A DNA stretch of 64,000 nucleotides from Palsa-870 sp039935415 (GCA_039935415.1 JBDTKH010000005.1:4581-68580); one strand, 5' to 3'; numbered from the stretch's first letter, positions 51,508-60,799 are shown. The notes: generated from the sequence alone by a model not told the origin. Translations and numbers: made by a program.

Positions 51508-52926
51508 CTAGCCGCCTCCGCCTGGACCTTCGAGCCCAGGCTTCGTCATCTTCCCGAGGTCCAGGACCTTGTTCAGCGTCACCTCGCTCACGCCCTTGGT
51601 CCGCGCCAGCTGGCGGATGCTTCGCCCGGTGCGCATGGACTCCTTGGCGATCTTGGCCGACTCGTCGTAGCCGAGCACCGGGGTCAGTGCCGTCGCGAGC
51701 ATGGGACTGCGCTCGACGAGCTCGGGACCGCGGTCGGTCGCGGTCAGGCCCTCGACGCAGCGCTCCGAGAAGTTGCGGGCCGAAGCCGCCAGCAGCGTGA
51801 TTGACTCGAGGGTCGCCACGCCTGCCACCGGCATCATCACGTTGAGCTCGAAGAAGCTGCCCGACTGCCCTGAGATCGTGACCGTGAGGTCGTTGCCGTA
51901 TACGCGCGCGATGACCATCAGCATCGATTCGACGATCACCGGGTTGACCTTGCCGGGCATGATGCTCGAGCCCGGCTGGGTCTCGGGCAGCCTGAGCTCG
52001 CCCAGCCCGGCGATCGGGCCGGTGCCCATGAGCCGGATGTCGGAGCCGATCTTCCAGAGGCTCGTCCCGATCGTGCGCAGGGCCCCGTGCGCCGCGACGA
52101 GAACGTCGATCGTGGCCTGCGCGTAGAAGTGGTTCTGGGTCTCGCGCACCGGCACGCCGGTCGCCTTCGCCAGCCTGGCCGCGGCGAGCTTCGCGTACTG
52201 CGGGTGGGAGTTGATGCCGGTGCCGACCGCGGTGCCGCCCAGCGGGATCCTGGCCAGCTCGTCCACCGCCGCCCGCGCGCGGCGTATCGACTCCTCGATT
52301 TGTCCCGCGTATCCTTTGAACTCCTGGCCCAGGCGGATGGGGGTCGCGTCCTGCAGGTGGGTGCGTCCGGTCTTGACCACCGGCCAGAACTCCTTGCTCT
52401 TGGCCTCGAGCGCTTTGCGCAGCCTCTCGAGCGCGGGGATGAGCTCGTCCTGGATCGCCATCGCAGACGCCAGCTGAAACGCGGTAGGGATGACATCGTT
52501 TGACGACTGTCCGAGGTTCACGTGGTCGTTGGGATGGATGAGCTTCGCGCCCCTCGCTCCGCCAAGGATCTCGGTCGCCTTGTTCGCGATCACCTCGTTC
52601 GCGTTCGTGTTGGTCGAAGTGCCTGAGCCGGTCTGGTAGACGTCGATCGGAAACTGGGCGTCGAGCTCGCCGTCGATCACCTGCTGGGCCGCCGCGGTGA
52701 TCGCGCGCGCCCGCCGCCTGGACAGGAGTCCGAGCTCGCGGTTGGTCTGGGCAGCCGCCTTCTTGATCATGCCGAGGGTGCGGATGAAGCGGCGGGGAAG
52801 CGGATCGCCGGAAATCGGAAAATTCAGTACCGCGCGCTGGGTGGAGGCGCCGAAGTAGGCGTCGGCGGGAACCTCCACCTCGCCCATGGAGTCACGCTCG
52901 ACGCGAACCTTCTTCCTCTCGGGCAC
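51508..52926 (-). CDS. fumC: Fumarate hydratase class II
   Basis: 472 residues, the standard class II length, of the fumarase/aspartase superfamily. The signature GSSIMPGKVNPV is near residue 322, and the N-terminal TTRRAVLNFPISG-like segment QRAVLNFPIS and TGSGTSTNTNANEV (about residue 99) are present, as is HLQDATPIRLGQEF near residue 185. These fit fumarase rather than aspartase by overall likeness, though the two are hard to separate by eye. It interconverts fumarate and malate in the TCA cycle. GTG 52926 is the start; it heads the minus-strand run and diverges from Ppx/GppA with 26 bp between. Confidence 0.9.
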   Translation of the reverse strand: MPERKKVRVERDSMGEVEVPADAYFGASTQRAVLNFPISGDPLPRRFIRTLGMIKKAAAQTNRELGLLSRRRARAITAAAQQVIDGELDAQFPIDVYQTGSGTSTNTNANEVIANKATEILGGARGAKLIHPNDHVNLGQSSNDVIPTAFQLASAMAIQDELIPALERLRKALEAKSKEFWPVVKTGRTHLQDATPIRLGQEFKGYAGQIEESIRRARAAVDELARIPLGGTAVGTGINSHPQYAKLAAARLAKATGVPVRETQNHFYAQATIDVLVAAHGALRTIGTSLWKIGSDIRLMGTGPIAGLGELRLPETQPGSSIMPGKVNPVIVESMLMVIARVYGNDLTVTISGQSGSFFELNVMMPVAGVATLESITLLAASARNFSERCVEGLTATDRGPELVERSPMLATALTPVLGYDESAKIAKESMRTGRSIRQLARTKGVSEVTLNKVLDLGKMTKPGLEGPGGGG

Positions 52927-52952
52927 GGCAAAGATTCTAGGCTTGCTCAGTT

Positions 52953-53846
52953 GTGAGGCTGGCCGCGGTCGACATCGGGAGCAACACGGTGCACGCGTTG
53001 GTCGCCGACGTGGTCCGGGGCAAGCTCGTAGAGGTGGCGCACTACGTCGAGATGCCGGAGCTCGGGGCGCAGGTCGCCAGGACCGGCTCGATCGGCGTCC
53101 GGGCCAAGCCTGCGATCCGTGCTCTGCGCTCCGTCATCGCTCGTGCTCGAACCCACGGTTTCGACCTGCTGCTCGCCGCCGCAACCGAAGCCGTGCGCGA
53201 GGCGAAGGACGGACCGCAGTTTGCCGAGGCTGCGGGCGAAGCGATCGGCGTCCCGCTGCACATCATCCCGGGGCGCCGGGAGGCCGAGCTCAGCTTCCTC
53301 GGCGTGGCCAGCCGTCACTCCGTGCGGCGGGAGTGGGCAATGGTCGACATGGGCGGCGGTTCGACCGAGATCGTCATCGCGCGGGGCCACGACATGCTCC
53401 GCAGCGTGACCCTCCCGATCGGTACGGGCGTGCTGTCCAGCACCTACCTGTCCGATCCGCCGAAGCCGGAGGAGCGCGCGCGCCTGCGGAAGGCTGCGCT
53501 GCGGGAGCTCACGCGCGCCCCCGACGGCGAGGTCGAGCGCCTGGTCGCCACCGGTGGGACCGCCACGAACCTTCCCCTCGTGCTCACCCACCGGAACCCG
53601 CCGCCCGTCCTGACCACCGCGGACCTGCTGGCGTGCGAGTCCCGCCTCGACCGCGGCCGGGCGTCGGAGGTGGCAAAGAAGGCCGCGCTCCCGGCGGCGC
53701 GGGTCAAGGTTATGCGGGCGGGTGTCGAGGCCCTGCTCCTGCTCCTGGACTGGTACGGGCTGGCCGTCGTCCAGATCAGCCACGAGGGCCTCCGCCACGG
53801 GATGTTGCTCGCGTACCTGGAAAAGGGGCAGGAGTGGTACCGGTAG
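52953..53846 (+). CDS. Exopolyphosphatase/pppGpp phosphatase family protein
   Basis: 297 residues, the short single-domain Ppx/GppA type common in Actinobacteria. The ASKHA phosphate loops are VDIGSNTVHALV at the N-terminus, DMGGGSTEIVIA near residue 130 and VATGGTATNLP near residue 195. It lacks the C-terminal HD-type part of E. coli Ppx. It would hydrolyse polyphosphate or pppGpp in the cytoplasm, which cannot be decided here. GTG 52953 is close to the divergent fumC start. Confidence 0.9.
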   Translation: MRLAAVDIGSNTVHALVADVVRGKLVEVAHYVEMPELGAQVARTGSIGVRAKPAIRALRSVIARARTHGFDLLLAAATEAVREAKDGPQFAEAAGEAIGVPLHIIPGRREAELSFLGVASRHSVRREWAMVDMGGGSTEIVIARGHDMLRSVTLPIGTGVLSSTYLSDPPKPEERARLRKAALRELTRAPDGEVERLVATGGTATNLPLVLTHRNPPPVLTTADLLACESRLDRGRASEVAKKAALPAARVKVMRAGVEALLLLLDWYGLAVVQISHEGLRHGMLLAYLEKGQEWYR

Positions 53847-53876
53847 ACCGTTGAACGCCCTGGGTAGGATGAGTTC

Positions 53877-54845
53877 ATGGACCAGGTGAACAGCCGCGCC
53901 GGCACCCTTCGGATCGCGCTGGCCCTGACCTGCGCCATCCTGCTTGTCGAGCTCACGGGCGCCCTGATCTCCCACTCCCTGGCGCTGCTGTCGGACGCCG
54001 GCCACGTGCTGACCGACGTCTTCGCCCTGGGCCTGGCCTGGTTCGCGGTGGAGCAGTCCAGGCGGCCGGCCGACAAGCGCCGGACCTATGGCTACCACCG
54101 AGTCAGCATCCTGGCCGCCCTGGTCAACTCGGTGACCTTGATCGTGATCGTGATCGCGATCGGTTACGAAGCGATCCGGCGGCTGGCCAACCCGGAGCCC
54201 GTCCAGGGCGGCGTCGTGATCGTGACCGCGCTGATCGGCATCGCGGTGAACGCATACATCGCGTTCGGCCTGCGTGGGGACCGCAAGAGCCTGAACCTGC
54301 GCGCGGCGCTGCTCCACGTTCTCGGCGACATGGTTGCGTCCGCTGGCGTCGTCGTCGCCGGCGTGGTGATCCTGCTGACCGGCTGGCTCTACGTCGACCC
54401 TCTTGTCTCGCTGGGGATCGCCGTGCTGATCGCCGCCGGCGCCTGGAGGATCGTGCGCGAAACGGTGAACCTGCTGATGGAAGGGACGCCACGCGAGATC
54501 GACCTCGCCGCGGTCACGACCGAGATCAACCGCACCGAGCTGGTGGTCGGAATGCATGACCTGCACGTATGGGCCCTGTCCTCCGACGAGACGGCGCTCA
54601 GCTGCCACGTGGTGGTCGGCGACTGCTCGCTCGGCGACGCCGAGCATGTGGTCAGGGAATTGGAGCAGCGGCTGTGCGATCGCTTTGCGATCGGCCACAC
54701 GACGATCCAGGTCGAAAGCTGTCATCCCTGCGGTGATATCAACCATGGTGCGGGTGACCACAACCACCCGCACGTGCTCGTCAGCCGGTCGAGGCCGGAA
54801 GCAACGCCTCCTCGCGCTGCAGGATCCTCCGCGCGACCGCGATAG
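53877..54845 (+). CDS. Zinc-type cation diffusion facilitator (CzcD/ZitB-like)
   Basis: 322 residues. Six transmembrane helices carry the two metal motifs HxxxD in DAGHVLTD (helix 2, about residue 43) and LHVLGD (helix 5, about residue 147), the Zn pattern. The CDF C-terminal domain (about 205-285) follows, and the tail has several His (GAGDHNHPHVLV), a likely metal-binding end. It exports Zn2+ and related ions. It is 30 bp after the Ppx/GppA gene and its last 65 bp overlap the convergent large protein. Confidence 0.92.
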   Translation: MDQVNSRAGTLRIALALTCAILLVELTGALISHSLALLSDAGHVLTDVFALGLAWFAVEQSRRPADKRRTYGYHRVSILAALVNSVTLIVIVIAIGYEAIRRLANPEPVQGGVVIVTALIGIAVNAYIAFGLRGDRKSLNLRAALLHVLGDMVASAGVVVAGVVILLTGWLYVDPLVSLGIAVLIAAGAWRIVRETVNLLMEGTPREIDLAAVTTEINRTELVVGMHDLHVWALSSDETALSCHVVVGDCSLGDAEHVVRELEQRLCDRFAIGHTTIQVESCHPCGDINHGAGDHNHPHVLVSRSRPEATPPRAAGSSARPR

Positions 54846-56475
54846 CAGACGCGTAGGTCGAGTCCATCCCCCGGTAGCTGAGCCCGCGCGCGCCCAGCGT
54901 GCGCGCCTGCGTGTACGGCGTGTCGGATGCGTAGTGGACGATGCCCAGGTCGAAGTTGACCTGCGCCATGTTGACGCTCTCGTTGAGCGGATAGCGATCT
55001 GGCTGGACGATCTCGTAGCAGGCGTCGAGGTAGGGTCCCGCCTCCATCTCGACGACTGTGTAGCGCCCGTGATAGTAGAAGTCGAGATAGTCGCGGTTCT
55101 GCAAGAACGTCCCGCGCACCGCGACGGCGCGCTGGTTGTCGAGGGCCGAGCCGTAGACGAGGTTCGGCTGCACGTCGCCCGCGGTGAAGCAGTTGTCGAG
55201 CCAGTAGGTGTTGCCCGAATGCTCGTTGTGGACGACGTTCGGGATCATCACGTCGCCCACGTCGGCGTTGAGCGTTGCCGCCTTGCCCAGGATGTAGACG
55301 CCGCGCACCCATGCCGCCTGTTCGGCGACCTGCCGAAGGATGTGGTAGGCGGCCTGGCCGAGCGGGTAGTCGATGTTGAGGATGCAGGCGTCGGACGCGC
55401 GCAGCTTCTGCTCGTCGACTGCGCCGACCCGCGGGTCGATCGAGGCCGGGTCGAGCTTGGACAGCATGAAGACCTGCGCGGCAGAGTCCACGCCGGTGCC
55501 TTTGGCCGCGATGTGCCGGATGCCGTTTGCCGTCTCGATCTCGGCGCGCTGCTTTCGCAACCGCTCGCGCTCAGGATGTTGGTCGAACACCTGCCGCGCG
55601 CCGTAGTAGAGCCAGTTATGGCGCGAGGCACGGCTATGGCCCGCCTCCAGCTTCTTCCGTTCGGCGTCGAGGTCCGGATCGTTCTTGCCAATCCAGTTCA
55701 CTATGTCGTCCTCGAACTGGCGCGCGACGCCGGTCAGCACGTTGACCAGGCTGTGCGAGTTCGACGACACGAAATAGAGCGGGGCGTCGCGAGCGCCCAT
55801 CTCGTCCATCGCCGAGGCGATTGGCAACCACCAGCGGCTCGCGTTGCGCGCGTAGCCGATGTCGCTGCCGCCAATGAGACGCAGCACGATCCGGCACTCC
55901 TCGCGCTTGATCGCGGCCAGGTTGCGATCGAAGGAATCTCCCCACGCGCTGTGCAGGCGGCCCCAGTCGTCCTCGGTTGCGCCCGCGGCCTGGCGGGCCC
56001 GCTCGTTGGTGAGTTCGACGTCCTGCAGCGCGCGGTGCAGCTTGTTCCACTCGATTTGAAACGCGACGAGGGTGGGGATCAGGTCGTCGATGTCCGAGGC
56101 CGATGCGATGAGCACGGCCAGCATGTCCTTGCCGTCGTGGTACCAGCGACGGCGTCGGGCCGGCGCCTTGACGGCCTGCCAGCCGAGGATGTCGGCCTGG
56201 AGCACGGCGCGAAAGCCCTGCGGGCTCTGGCCCATCACGACGTGGCGGCAGCGGCTGATCGCTTCCGGCAGCCGGCGGACCGCGTAGAGCAGCGCCCCCA
56301 TGTCGATCTGGGGCTGGGCAGCCAGCGGATGCAGCACCGACCCCATCCCGAGGTGCGCCTGGACGAGCGATTCGACTCTGATCTCGCCCGAGCTCTGCAG
56401 CATCGTCGTGTAGGTCTGCACGTACAGCTCGACGGCGTGTTTGCCCGACCAGCCTGATGTAGGTGGCGAATCCAT
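54781..56475 (-). CDS. Large protein with nucleoside-phosphorylase-like C-terminal domain
   Basis: 564 residues from ATG 56475. The N-terminal 300 residues are mostly helical and match nothing I can name. The C-terminal part (about 340-560) shows a phosphorylase-superfamily pattern: ASDACILNIDYPLGQAAYHIL, GVYILGKAATLNADVGDVMIPNV (compare the G-G-L-N...G-D motif of MTA/SAH nucleosidases) and VVEMEAGPYLDACYE, like the purine-binding VxMEG/A. The family may be the one labelled DUF6909, but I am not certain. Cytoplasmic, no membrane segment. It overlaps the zinc exporter by 65 bp at its 3' end; an upstream frame to 56754 is a shadow. Confidence 0.72.
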   Translation of the reverse strand: MDSPPTSGWSGKHAVELYVQTYTTMLQSSGEIRVESLVQAHLGMGSVLHPLAAQPQIDMGALLYAVRRLPEAISRCRHVVMGQSPQGFRAVLQADILGWQAVKAPARRRRWYHDGKDMLAVLIASASDIDDLIPTLVAFQIEWNKLHRALQDVELTNERARQAAGATEDDWGRLHSAWGDSFDRNLAAIKREECRIVLRLIGGSDIGYARNASRWWLPIASAMDEMGARDAPLYFVSSNSHSLVNVLTGVARQFEDDIVNWIGKNDPDLDAERKKLEAGHSRASRHNWLYYGARQVFDQHPERERLRKQRAEIETANGIRHIAAKGTGVDSAAQVFMLSKLDPASIDPRVGAVDEQKLRASDACILNIDYPLGQAAYHILRQVAEQAAWVRGVYILGKAATLNADVGDVMIPNVVHNEHSGNTYWLDNCFTAGDVQPNLVYGSALDNQRAVAVRGTFLQNRDYLDFYYHGRYTVVEMEAGPYLDACYEIVQPDRYPLNESVNMAQVNFDLGIVHYASDTPYTQARTLGARGLSYRGMDSTYASAIAVARRILQREEALLPASTG

Positions 56476-56557
56476 CCCGCGAATATAGAGCGGCTTACGA
56501 AACCTTGACGTTCTGCATGAGGAAAGCGGGCCCTCGAAGTTGTCTAGTTGGGGCGTG

Positions 56558-57301
56558 ATGACACGCATCAAGACACTCCGTCTGCTTCGAATCGCCGGTT
56601 TTGCCGCCGGGGCCGTGGCCGTCGCAGGTGCCGCGGTGCTCGTCACCGCCTCCGCCGCCGGCCTCCACGTCGGGTTCCGGTCCTCCTCACCGCAACCGGT
56701 GCAGGCCGACGCCGCGGCCGCCAACAGCAAGGCGAGCGCCTCGGCCGTCTGCACCGACTTCCTGGGTCACCTCTCGAGCGACCTGGGCAAGAGCCAGAGC
56801 CAGGTCACCGCGGCCGTCCAGAAGGCCATCGGCGAGACGCTGGCCGGTGAGGTCAAGAACGGCGACCTCACCCAGGCACAGGCAGACGCCATCAAGAAGA
56901 AGCTCACGAGCCAGCCGCCTTGCCCGCTGGCGGGCAGCCTGCAGGCGCCCCCAACCGCCGGGGCGAAGATCGGCGCATACACGCAGCAGCTGCTCCGCGC
57001 CGCCGCGTCGGCGCTCGGCATCACCGACGCACAGCTGAAGGCCGACATCGCCGGGGGGATGAGCCTCTCGCAGATCGCGGCCGCGCAGAAGGCGCCGGTC
57101 ACGGAGGCGCAGCTCCGCAGCCGGCTGATCGCCAAGCTGACGCCGCTGCTCGACACGGCGGTCACAAACAAGAAGCTGACCTCCGCTCAGGAGCAGGCGA
57201 TCCTCAAGCAGCTCCAGACCGGGCCGATCCCGTACTGGGACGCGCCGCTTCGTAAGCCCAAGACCGCGGCGCCGGCGACGCCCGCCACCTCCACGACCTA
57301 G
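56558..57301 (+). CDS. Exported repeat-containing protein of unknown function
   Basis: 247 residues from ATG 56558. A hydrophobic N-terminus (about 8-32) acts as signal or anchor. The mature part is a helical, Ala/Gln/Lys-rich protein with two similar modules, each of the form AQADAIKKKLTSQP (near residue 105) and LGITDAQLKADIAGGMSLSQIAAAQ (near residue 150) ending in LTSAQEQAILKQLQTG; this module is common in secreted soil bacterial proteins. It is divergent from the phosphorylase-like gene. Function unknown. Confidence 0.75.
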   Translation: MTRIKTLRLLRIAGFAAGAVAVAGAAVLVTASAAGLHVGFRSSSPQPVQADAAAANSKASASAVCTDFLGHLSSDLGKSQSQVTAAVQKAIGETLAGEVKNGDLTQAQADAIKKKLTSQPPCPLAGSLQAPPTAGAKIGAYTQQLLRAAASALGITDAQLKADIAGGMSLSQIAAAQKAPVTEAQLRSRLIAKLTPLLDTAVTNKKLTSAQEQAILKQLQTGPIPYWDAPLRKPKTAAPATPATSTT

Positions 57302-57379
57302 CAGCCGCCACGCGGCTTTCGATAGGATCGATCGCCAGAAGTCCCTCGTGGCGGCGCGATGAGGCTCGCTCCTTGAACC

Positions 57380-57440
57380 GCCCGGGTTAGTTCCCGGGCT
57401 GATGGCCTCTACCAACGAAATCACAGGCAGTTGGCAGAGG
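57380..57440 (+). promoter_or_regulatory. Two-hairpin leader of the antiporter gene
   Basis: Hairpin 1 is GCCCGGG (57380-57386) with CCCGGGC (57393-57399) and a TTAGTT loop. Hairpin 2 pairs CCTCT-A-CCAAC (57406-57416) with GTTGG-C-AGAGG (57430-57440), and its 3' arm runs into the Shine-Dalgarno region GAGGAGGAG ahead of ATG 57451. Opening of hairpin 2 would free the ribosome site. Ligand or protein is unknown; no known riboswitch consensus is matched. Confidence 0.5.
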
Positions 57441-57450
57441 AGGAGCGGAG

Positions 57451-58647
57451 ATGAACCCTTATACAGTCGCCGCGATCTGGATGGCGCTCGCGCTGTTCGC
57501 TTCCGTGATCAGCATCCGGGCCGGCATCGCCGTCGCCCTGGCCGAGATCCTTGTCGGCGCCATCGCAGGCAACGTGCCTGGCGTTTCTGCGGTCGTGCAG
57601 CAGACGGCTTTCACGACGTTTCTGGCAAGCATCGGGTCGGTCACCCTCACTTTCCTTGCCGGCGCCGAAATCGACCCCGTGTCCCTGCGGCGCCACTGGA
57701 AGGCGAGTCTCGCGATCGGGTTCGTCTCCTTCACGCTGCCGTTCGCTGCGGCGATGTCCGTCACCTACTTCGCGCTCCACTGGAACCTGCACGCTTCCGA
57801 GATCGCGGGTGTCGCGTTGAGCACGACCTCCGTGGCGGTTGTCTACGCGGTCATGGTCGAGACCGGCCTCAACCGCGAGGAGCTCGGGAAGCTCATACTC
57901 GCCGCCTGCTTCGTCACGGACCTGGGCACGGTGCTGGCGCTGGGTGCCCTGTTCGCAGGCTTCAGCCTGCTGCTCGTCGCCTTCGCTGCGGCCACGGCTG
58001 TCGTGCTCGTGGCCATCTCGCCCGCCCTGCGGTTCGTCATGCGTTCGCTTGGTCATCGGGTGAGCGAGCCGGAGATCAAGTTTCTCTTCGTGGTCCTTCT
58101 CGGACTCGGCGGCCTGGCCACCGCCGCCGGAAGCGAGGCGGTGCTTCCGGCCTACCTCGTCGGCCTGGCGACCGCCGGGGTGTTTCTCGGCGACCGCGTG
58201 CTGATGGACCGCATGCGGTCCACGGCGTTCGCCCTGCTCACTCCATTCTTTTTTCTCCGAGCCGGCCTCCTCATCTCGCTGCCGGCGCTTGTCGATGGGG
58301 CGGGCGTGATCGTCGTCCTCTTCGTCGCCAAGATGGCCGCCAAGCTTCTAGGCGTCTGGCCTGTCGCGGCGGCGTTTGGCGTGGGACGGCGCGATCGGAA
58401 CTACGTAACGCTCTTGATGGCGACGGGCTTGACCTTCGGTTCGATCTCAGCTCTTTACGGCTTGAACCACGGTCTTGTCACGCGCGCTCAGTATTCCGAG
58501 CTGCTCACGGTCGTGATCTTGTCCGCGGTCATTCCGACGCTGGTTGCGCAGCGGCTGTTTCAGCCTCGGTTGGTCGACGTCGATGAGGAGGAGGCCCTGG
58601 GCGCCGAGGACGCCTCGATCGTGCACCGACCGGTCGCCCGGTCTTAG
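57451..58647 (+). CDS. Cation:proton antiporter, CPA2 type
   Basis: 398 residues with eleven or twelve transmembrane helices of the CPA2/KefB-like Na+(K+)/H+ exchanger fold. Helix 3 region TFLAGAEIDPVSLRRHW near residue 70, STTSVAVVYAVMVETGL near residue 127 and the ion-binding FVTDLGTVLALG near residue 153 are conserved, as is LTPFFFLRAGLLISL near residue 265. No RCK/TrkA domain follows, so the ion is probably controlled otherwise. ATG 57451 follows a structured leader. Confidence 0.92.
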   Translation: MNPYTVAAIWMALALFASVISIRAGIAVALAEILVGAIAGNVPGVSAVVQQTAFTTFLASIGSVTLTFLAGAEIDPVSLRRHWKASLAIGFVSFTLPFAAAMSVTYFALHWNLHASEIAGVALSTTSVAVVYAVMVETGLNREELGKLILAACFVTDLGTVLALGALFAGFSLLLVAFAAATAVVLVAISPALRFVMRSLGHRVSEPEIKFLFVVLLGLGGLATAAGSEAVLPAYLVGLATAGVFLGDRVLMDRMRSTAFALLTPFFFLRAGLLISLPALVDGAGVIVVLFVAKMAAKLLGVWPVAAAFGVGRRDRNYVTLLMATGLTFGSISALYGLNHGLVTRAQYSELLTVVILSAVIPTLVAQRLFQPRLVDVDEEEALGAEDASIVHRPVARS

Positions 58648-58655
58648 GTCGGGTA

Positions 58656-59024
58656 TCAGCCGCCTGGGCGGTCGTCGGGTGGGGCGCCCAGACGGCGCAT
58701 CAGCTCTTCGAGCAGCTGGCGCGTTTCGGGGTCTGCCATCAGGCGCTCCTGCATCTGCTCCGCGGAGTGCCGGATCTCGGGGTCGGACATCAGGCGCTCG
58801 GACATCGCCTGGAAGCGCGTCGCCATGTCTGCCATCGCCGACTCCTGGGCCACCTGGATCAGGATCGGCTGACTGGCCGCGGCCACCACCGCTTCGGCCT
58901 GCGCGCGCACCATCTCGATCCCCTTGCAGCCCAGGCACTCGCCCTTGAGCCCACAGTGACAGAGCTGCGGGCGCAAGCGATCGAGCGCCGTGTGAAGCTC
59001 GGAAAGGTCGACGGGACCGGCCAC
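58656..59024 (-). CDS. Small Cys-rich protein of unknown function
   Basis: 122 residues from ATG 59024. A four-Cys cluster, LCHCGLKGECLGCKG (Cys-x-Cys-x6-Cys-x2-Cys), near residue 22 could hold a zinc ion or an Fe-S cluster. The rest is helical, with a repeated motif SERLMSDPEIRHSAEQ and QERLMADPETRQLLEE in which the unit ERLM-x-DPE recurs, plus RRLG-type end. It is convergent with the antiporter and lies 10 bp after the acyl-CoA ligase gene. No named family recognised. Confidence 0.68.
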   Translation of the reverse strand: MAGPVDLSELHTALDRLRPQLCHCGLKGECLGCKGIEMVRAQAEAVVAAASQPILIQVAQESAMADMATRFQAMSERLMSDPEIRHSAEQMQERLMADPETRQLLEELMRRLGAPPDDRPGG

Positions 59025-59034
59025 GTACGTGAGA

Positions 59035-60792
59035 TTACGAGGGTTTGGATCTGCCCGCGTACATTGACTCGATCTCGTTCTTGTAGTGGTCCTGGATGAC
59101 TTTGCGCTTGATGTCCAGCTTCAGAGAAAGCTCGCCTTTCTCCTCCGAGAAGTCCTCGGGCAGGAGGGTGAAGTTCTTGATGCTCTCCCAGTTCCCCACG
59201 TGCCCGTTGACCTCATCGATCGCCTGCTGGACGTGCGCCCGCAGGCCTGCGTCGTCCAGCCCTTCCTTGCGGACCGCATCCCAGTCCGGCACGATGAGCG
59301 CGGTGACGTAGGGCCGGGCGTCGCCGATCACGACCACCCTGGCGATCAACGGGTCAAGCGTCAGCTGGAACTCGACCGGCTGCGGGGCGACGTACTTGCC
59401 GACGGCCGTTTTGAACAGGGACTTCTTGCGATCGGTGATCCTGAGGAAACCATCCCCGTCGATCTCTCCGATGTCACCCGTGCAGATCCAGCCGTCCTTG
59501 ATCATCTCGGCGGTGGCCGTCGGGTTGTTGTGATAACCGAGCATGTTGCCCGGGCCCTTGACGAGGATCTCTCCGTCCTCGGCGATCTTCAACTCGACAC
59601 CGGGGAACGGCTTGCCAACCGTTTCAAATCGGTGCTGGGTGAGCGTGTTGGAAGCTGCCCCTGACGAAGTCTCAGTCATTCCCCACCCATTCAGGATGGG
59701 GACGCCGAGCGCCCAGAAGAACTCCTCGATCTCGCGCGCGAGAAGCGCGCCGCCGCTGATGTAGAAGCGCAGCCGGCCACCTGTCAACCGGCGGCGCAAC
59801 GGCGCGAGCACCAGCCGGTCTGCCACGCGATGCTGCGCTTGTAGTGCGGGTCCCGGGTTGGTCGCACGGGCGAATCGCGTGCCGGTGCGTACCGCCCAAT
59901 GGAACAGCACACGTTTTACTGGCGAAGCGCTGCGGACGCCGTCCATCACCGCGGCGTGCATCTTCTCGTACACGCGCGGGACGCTCACCAGGATTGTCGG
60001 CTTCACATCCGCCAGGTCCTCGGCGAGGTGGTCGACCCCACGCGAGATCCATAGCTGACCGCCAAACATCAGCACCACGAACACGCCGTTGATTCGCTCC
60101 AGGACGTGCGAATAGGGCAGCCACGACAGCGTCGAGTCGTCCTGGCTGAGGGGGTGGACTTTCAGGATCGCGCGGCATATATCGACCAGGTTTCGGTGGG
60201 CCAGCATCGCGCCCTTGGGCTCCCCCGTCGTGCCCGAGGTGTACACGACCGTGCACACGTCGTCAGGTTGCATCCTGTTCAGCCGGGCGACGACCTCAGC
60301 CTGGTGGTCTGGCGGGTCGGCAAGCCAGGATGCGACCTCGTCATCCATGCGCACGACCGTCTTCAATGGGCCGGCGATCTTCAGCTTGGCGGCCATCGTC
60401 GAGTCCGATACGATCGCCATCGTTGCCTCGCAGTCGGCAGCGATTCTCTGCGCCACTTCCGGGATCGAGCTGGGATAGATGGGCACGGTGATCCCGCCGA
60501 CAGCCTGGATGCCAAAGTCGCAGTAGAGCCAGTCGATGCGGTTGGGGGACATCAAGACCACGTGGTCGCCGGCCTGCACTCCAGTCTCCACGAGCGCCGA
60601 CGCCACGGCCAGAACGTTGCGGCGCAGATCGGCCCAGGTCGCAACCTTCCAGGCGCCGTCCGAAAGGTAGTGGGCCACGGGCCCGTCCTCCAATCGGGCG
60701 GCCTGGCGGAAAAGGACACCGACCGTCGTCCGGTCCGCGATCGTGTCGGGATTCAGCTCCTGGGACGGCGGGGTCGATGCCCCTAAGGACAT
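59035..60792 (-). CDS. Long-chain fatty acid-CoA ligase (FadD15-type)
   Basis: 585 residues of the ANL superfamily. The AMP-binding signature YTSGTTGEPKGAM is near residue 186, the linker NGWGMTETSSGA near residue 370, YHNNPTATAEMI and GWICTGDIGEID (about residue 445) are conserved, and the C-terminal catalytic Lys lies in VEFQLTLDP.../ELSLKLDIKRK. The long N-terminal ARNYQGR-like domain fits FadD15. It activates fatty acids with ATP and CoA, feeding oxidation or lipid synthesis such as the WS/DGAT pathway. It is 7 bp after greA, so they may share a transcript. Confidence 0.93.
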   Translation of the reverse strand: MSLGASTPPSQELNPDTIADRTTVGVLFRQAARLEDGPVAHYLSDGAWKVATWADLRRNVLAVASALVETGVQAGDHVVLMSPNRIDWLYCDFGIQAVGGITVPIYPSSIPEVAQRIAADCEATMAIVSDSTMAAKLKIAGPLKTVVRMDDEVASWLADPPDHQAEVVARLNRMQPDDVCTVVYTSGTTGEPKGAMLAHRNLVDICRAILKVHPLSQDDSTLSWLPYSHVLERINGVFVVLMFGGQLWISRGVDHLAEDLADVKPTILVSVPRVYEKMHAAVMDGVRSASPVKRVLFHWAVRTGTRFARATNPGPALQAQHRVADRLVLAPLRRRLTGGRLRFYISGGALLAREIEEFFWALGVPILNGWGMTETSSGAASNTLTQHRFETVGKPFPGVELKIAEDGEILVKGPGNMLGYHNNPTATAEMIKDGWICTGDIGEIDGDGFLRITDRKKSLFKTAVGKYVAPQPVEFQLTLDPLIARVVVIGDARPYVTALIVPDWDAVRKEGLDDAGLRAHVQQAIDEVNGHVGNWESIKNFTLLPEDFSEEKGELSLKLDIKRKVIQDHYKNEIESMYAGRSKPS

Positions 60793-60799
60793 CGCGGGC

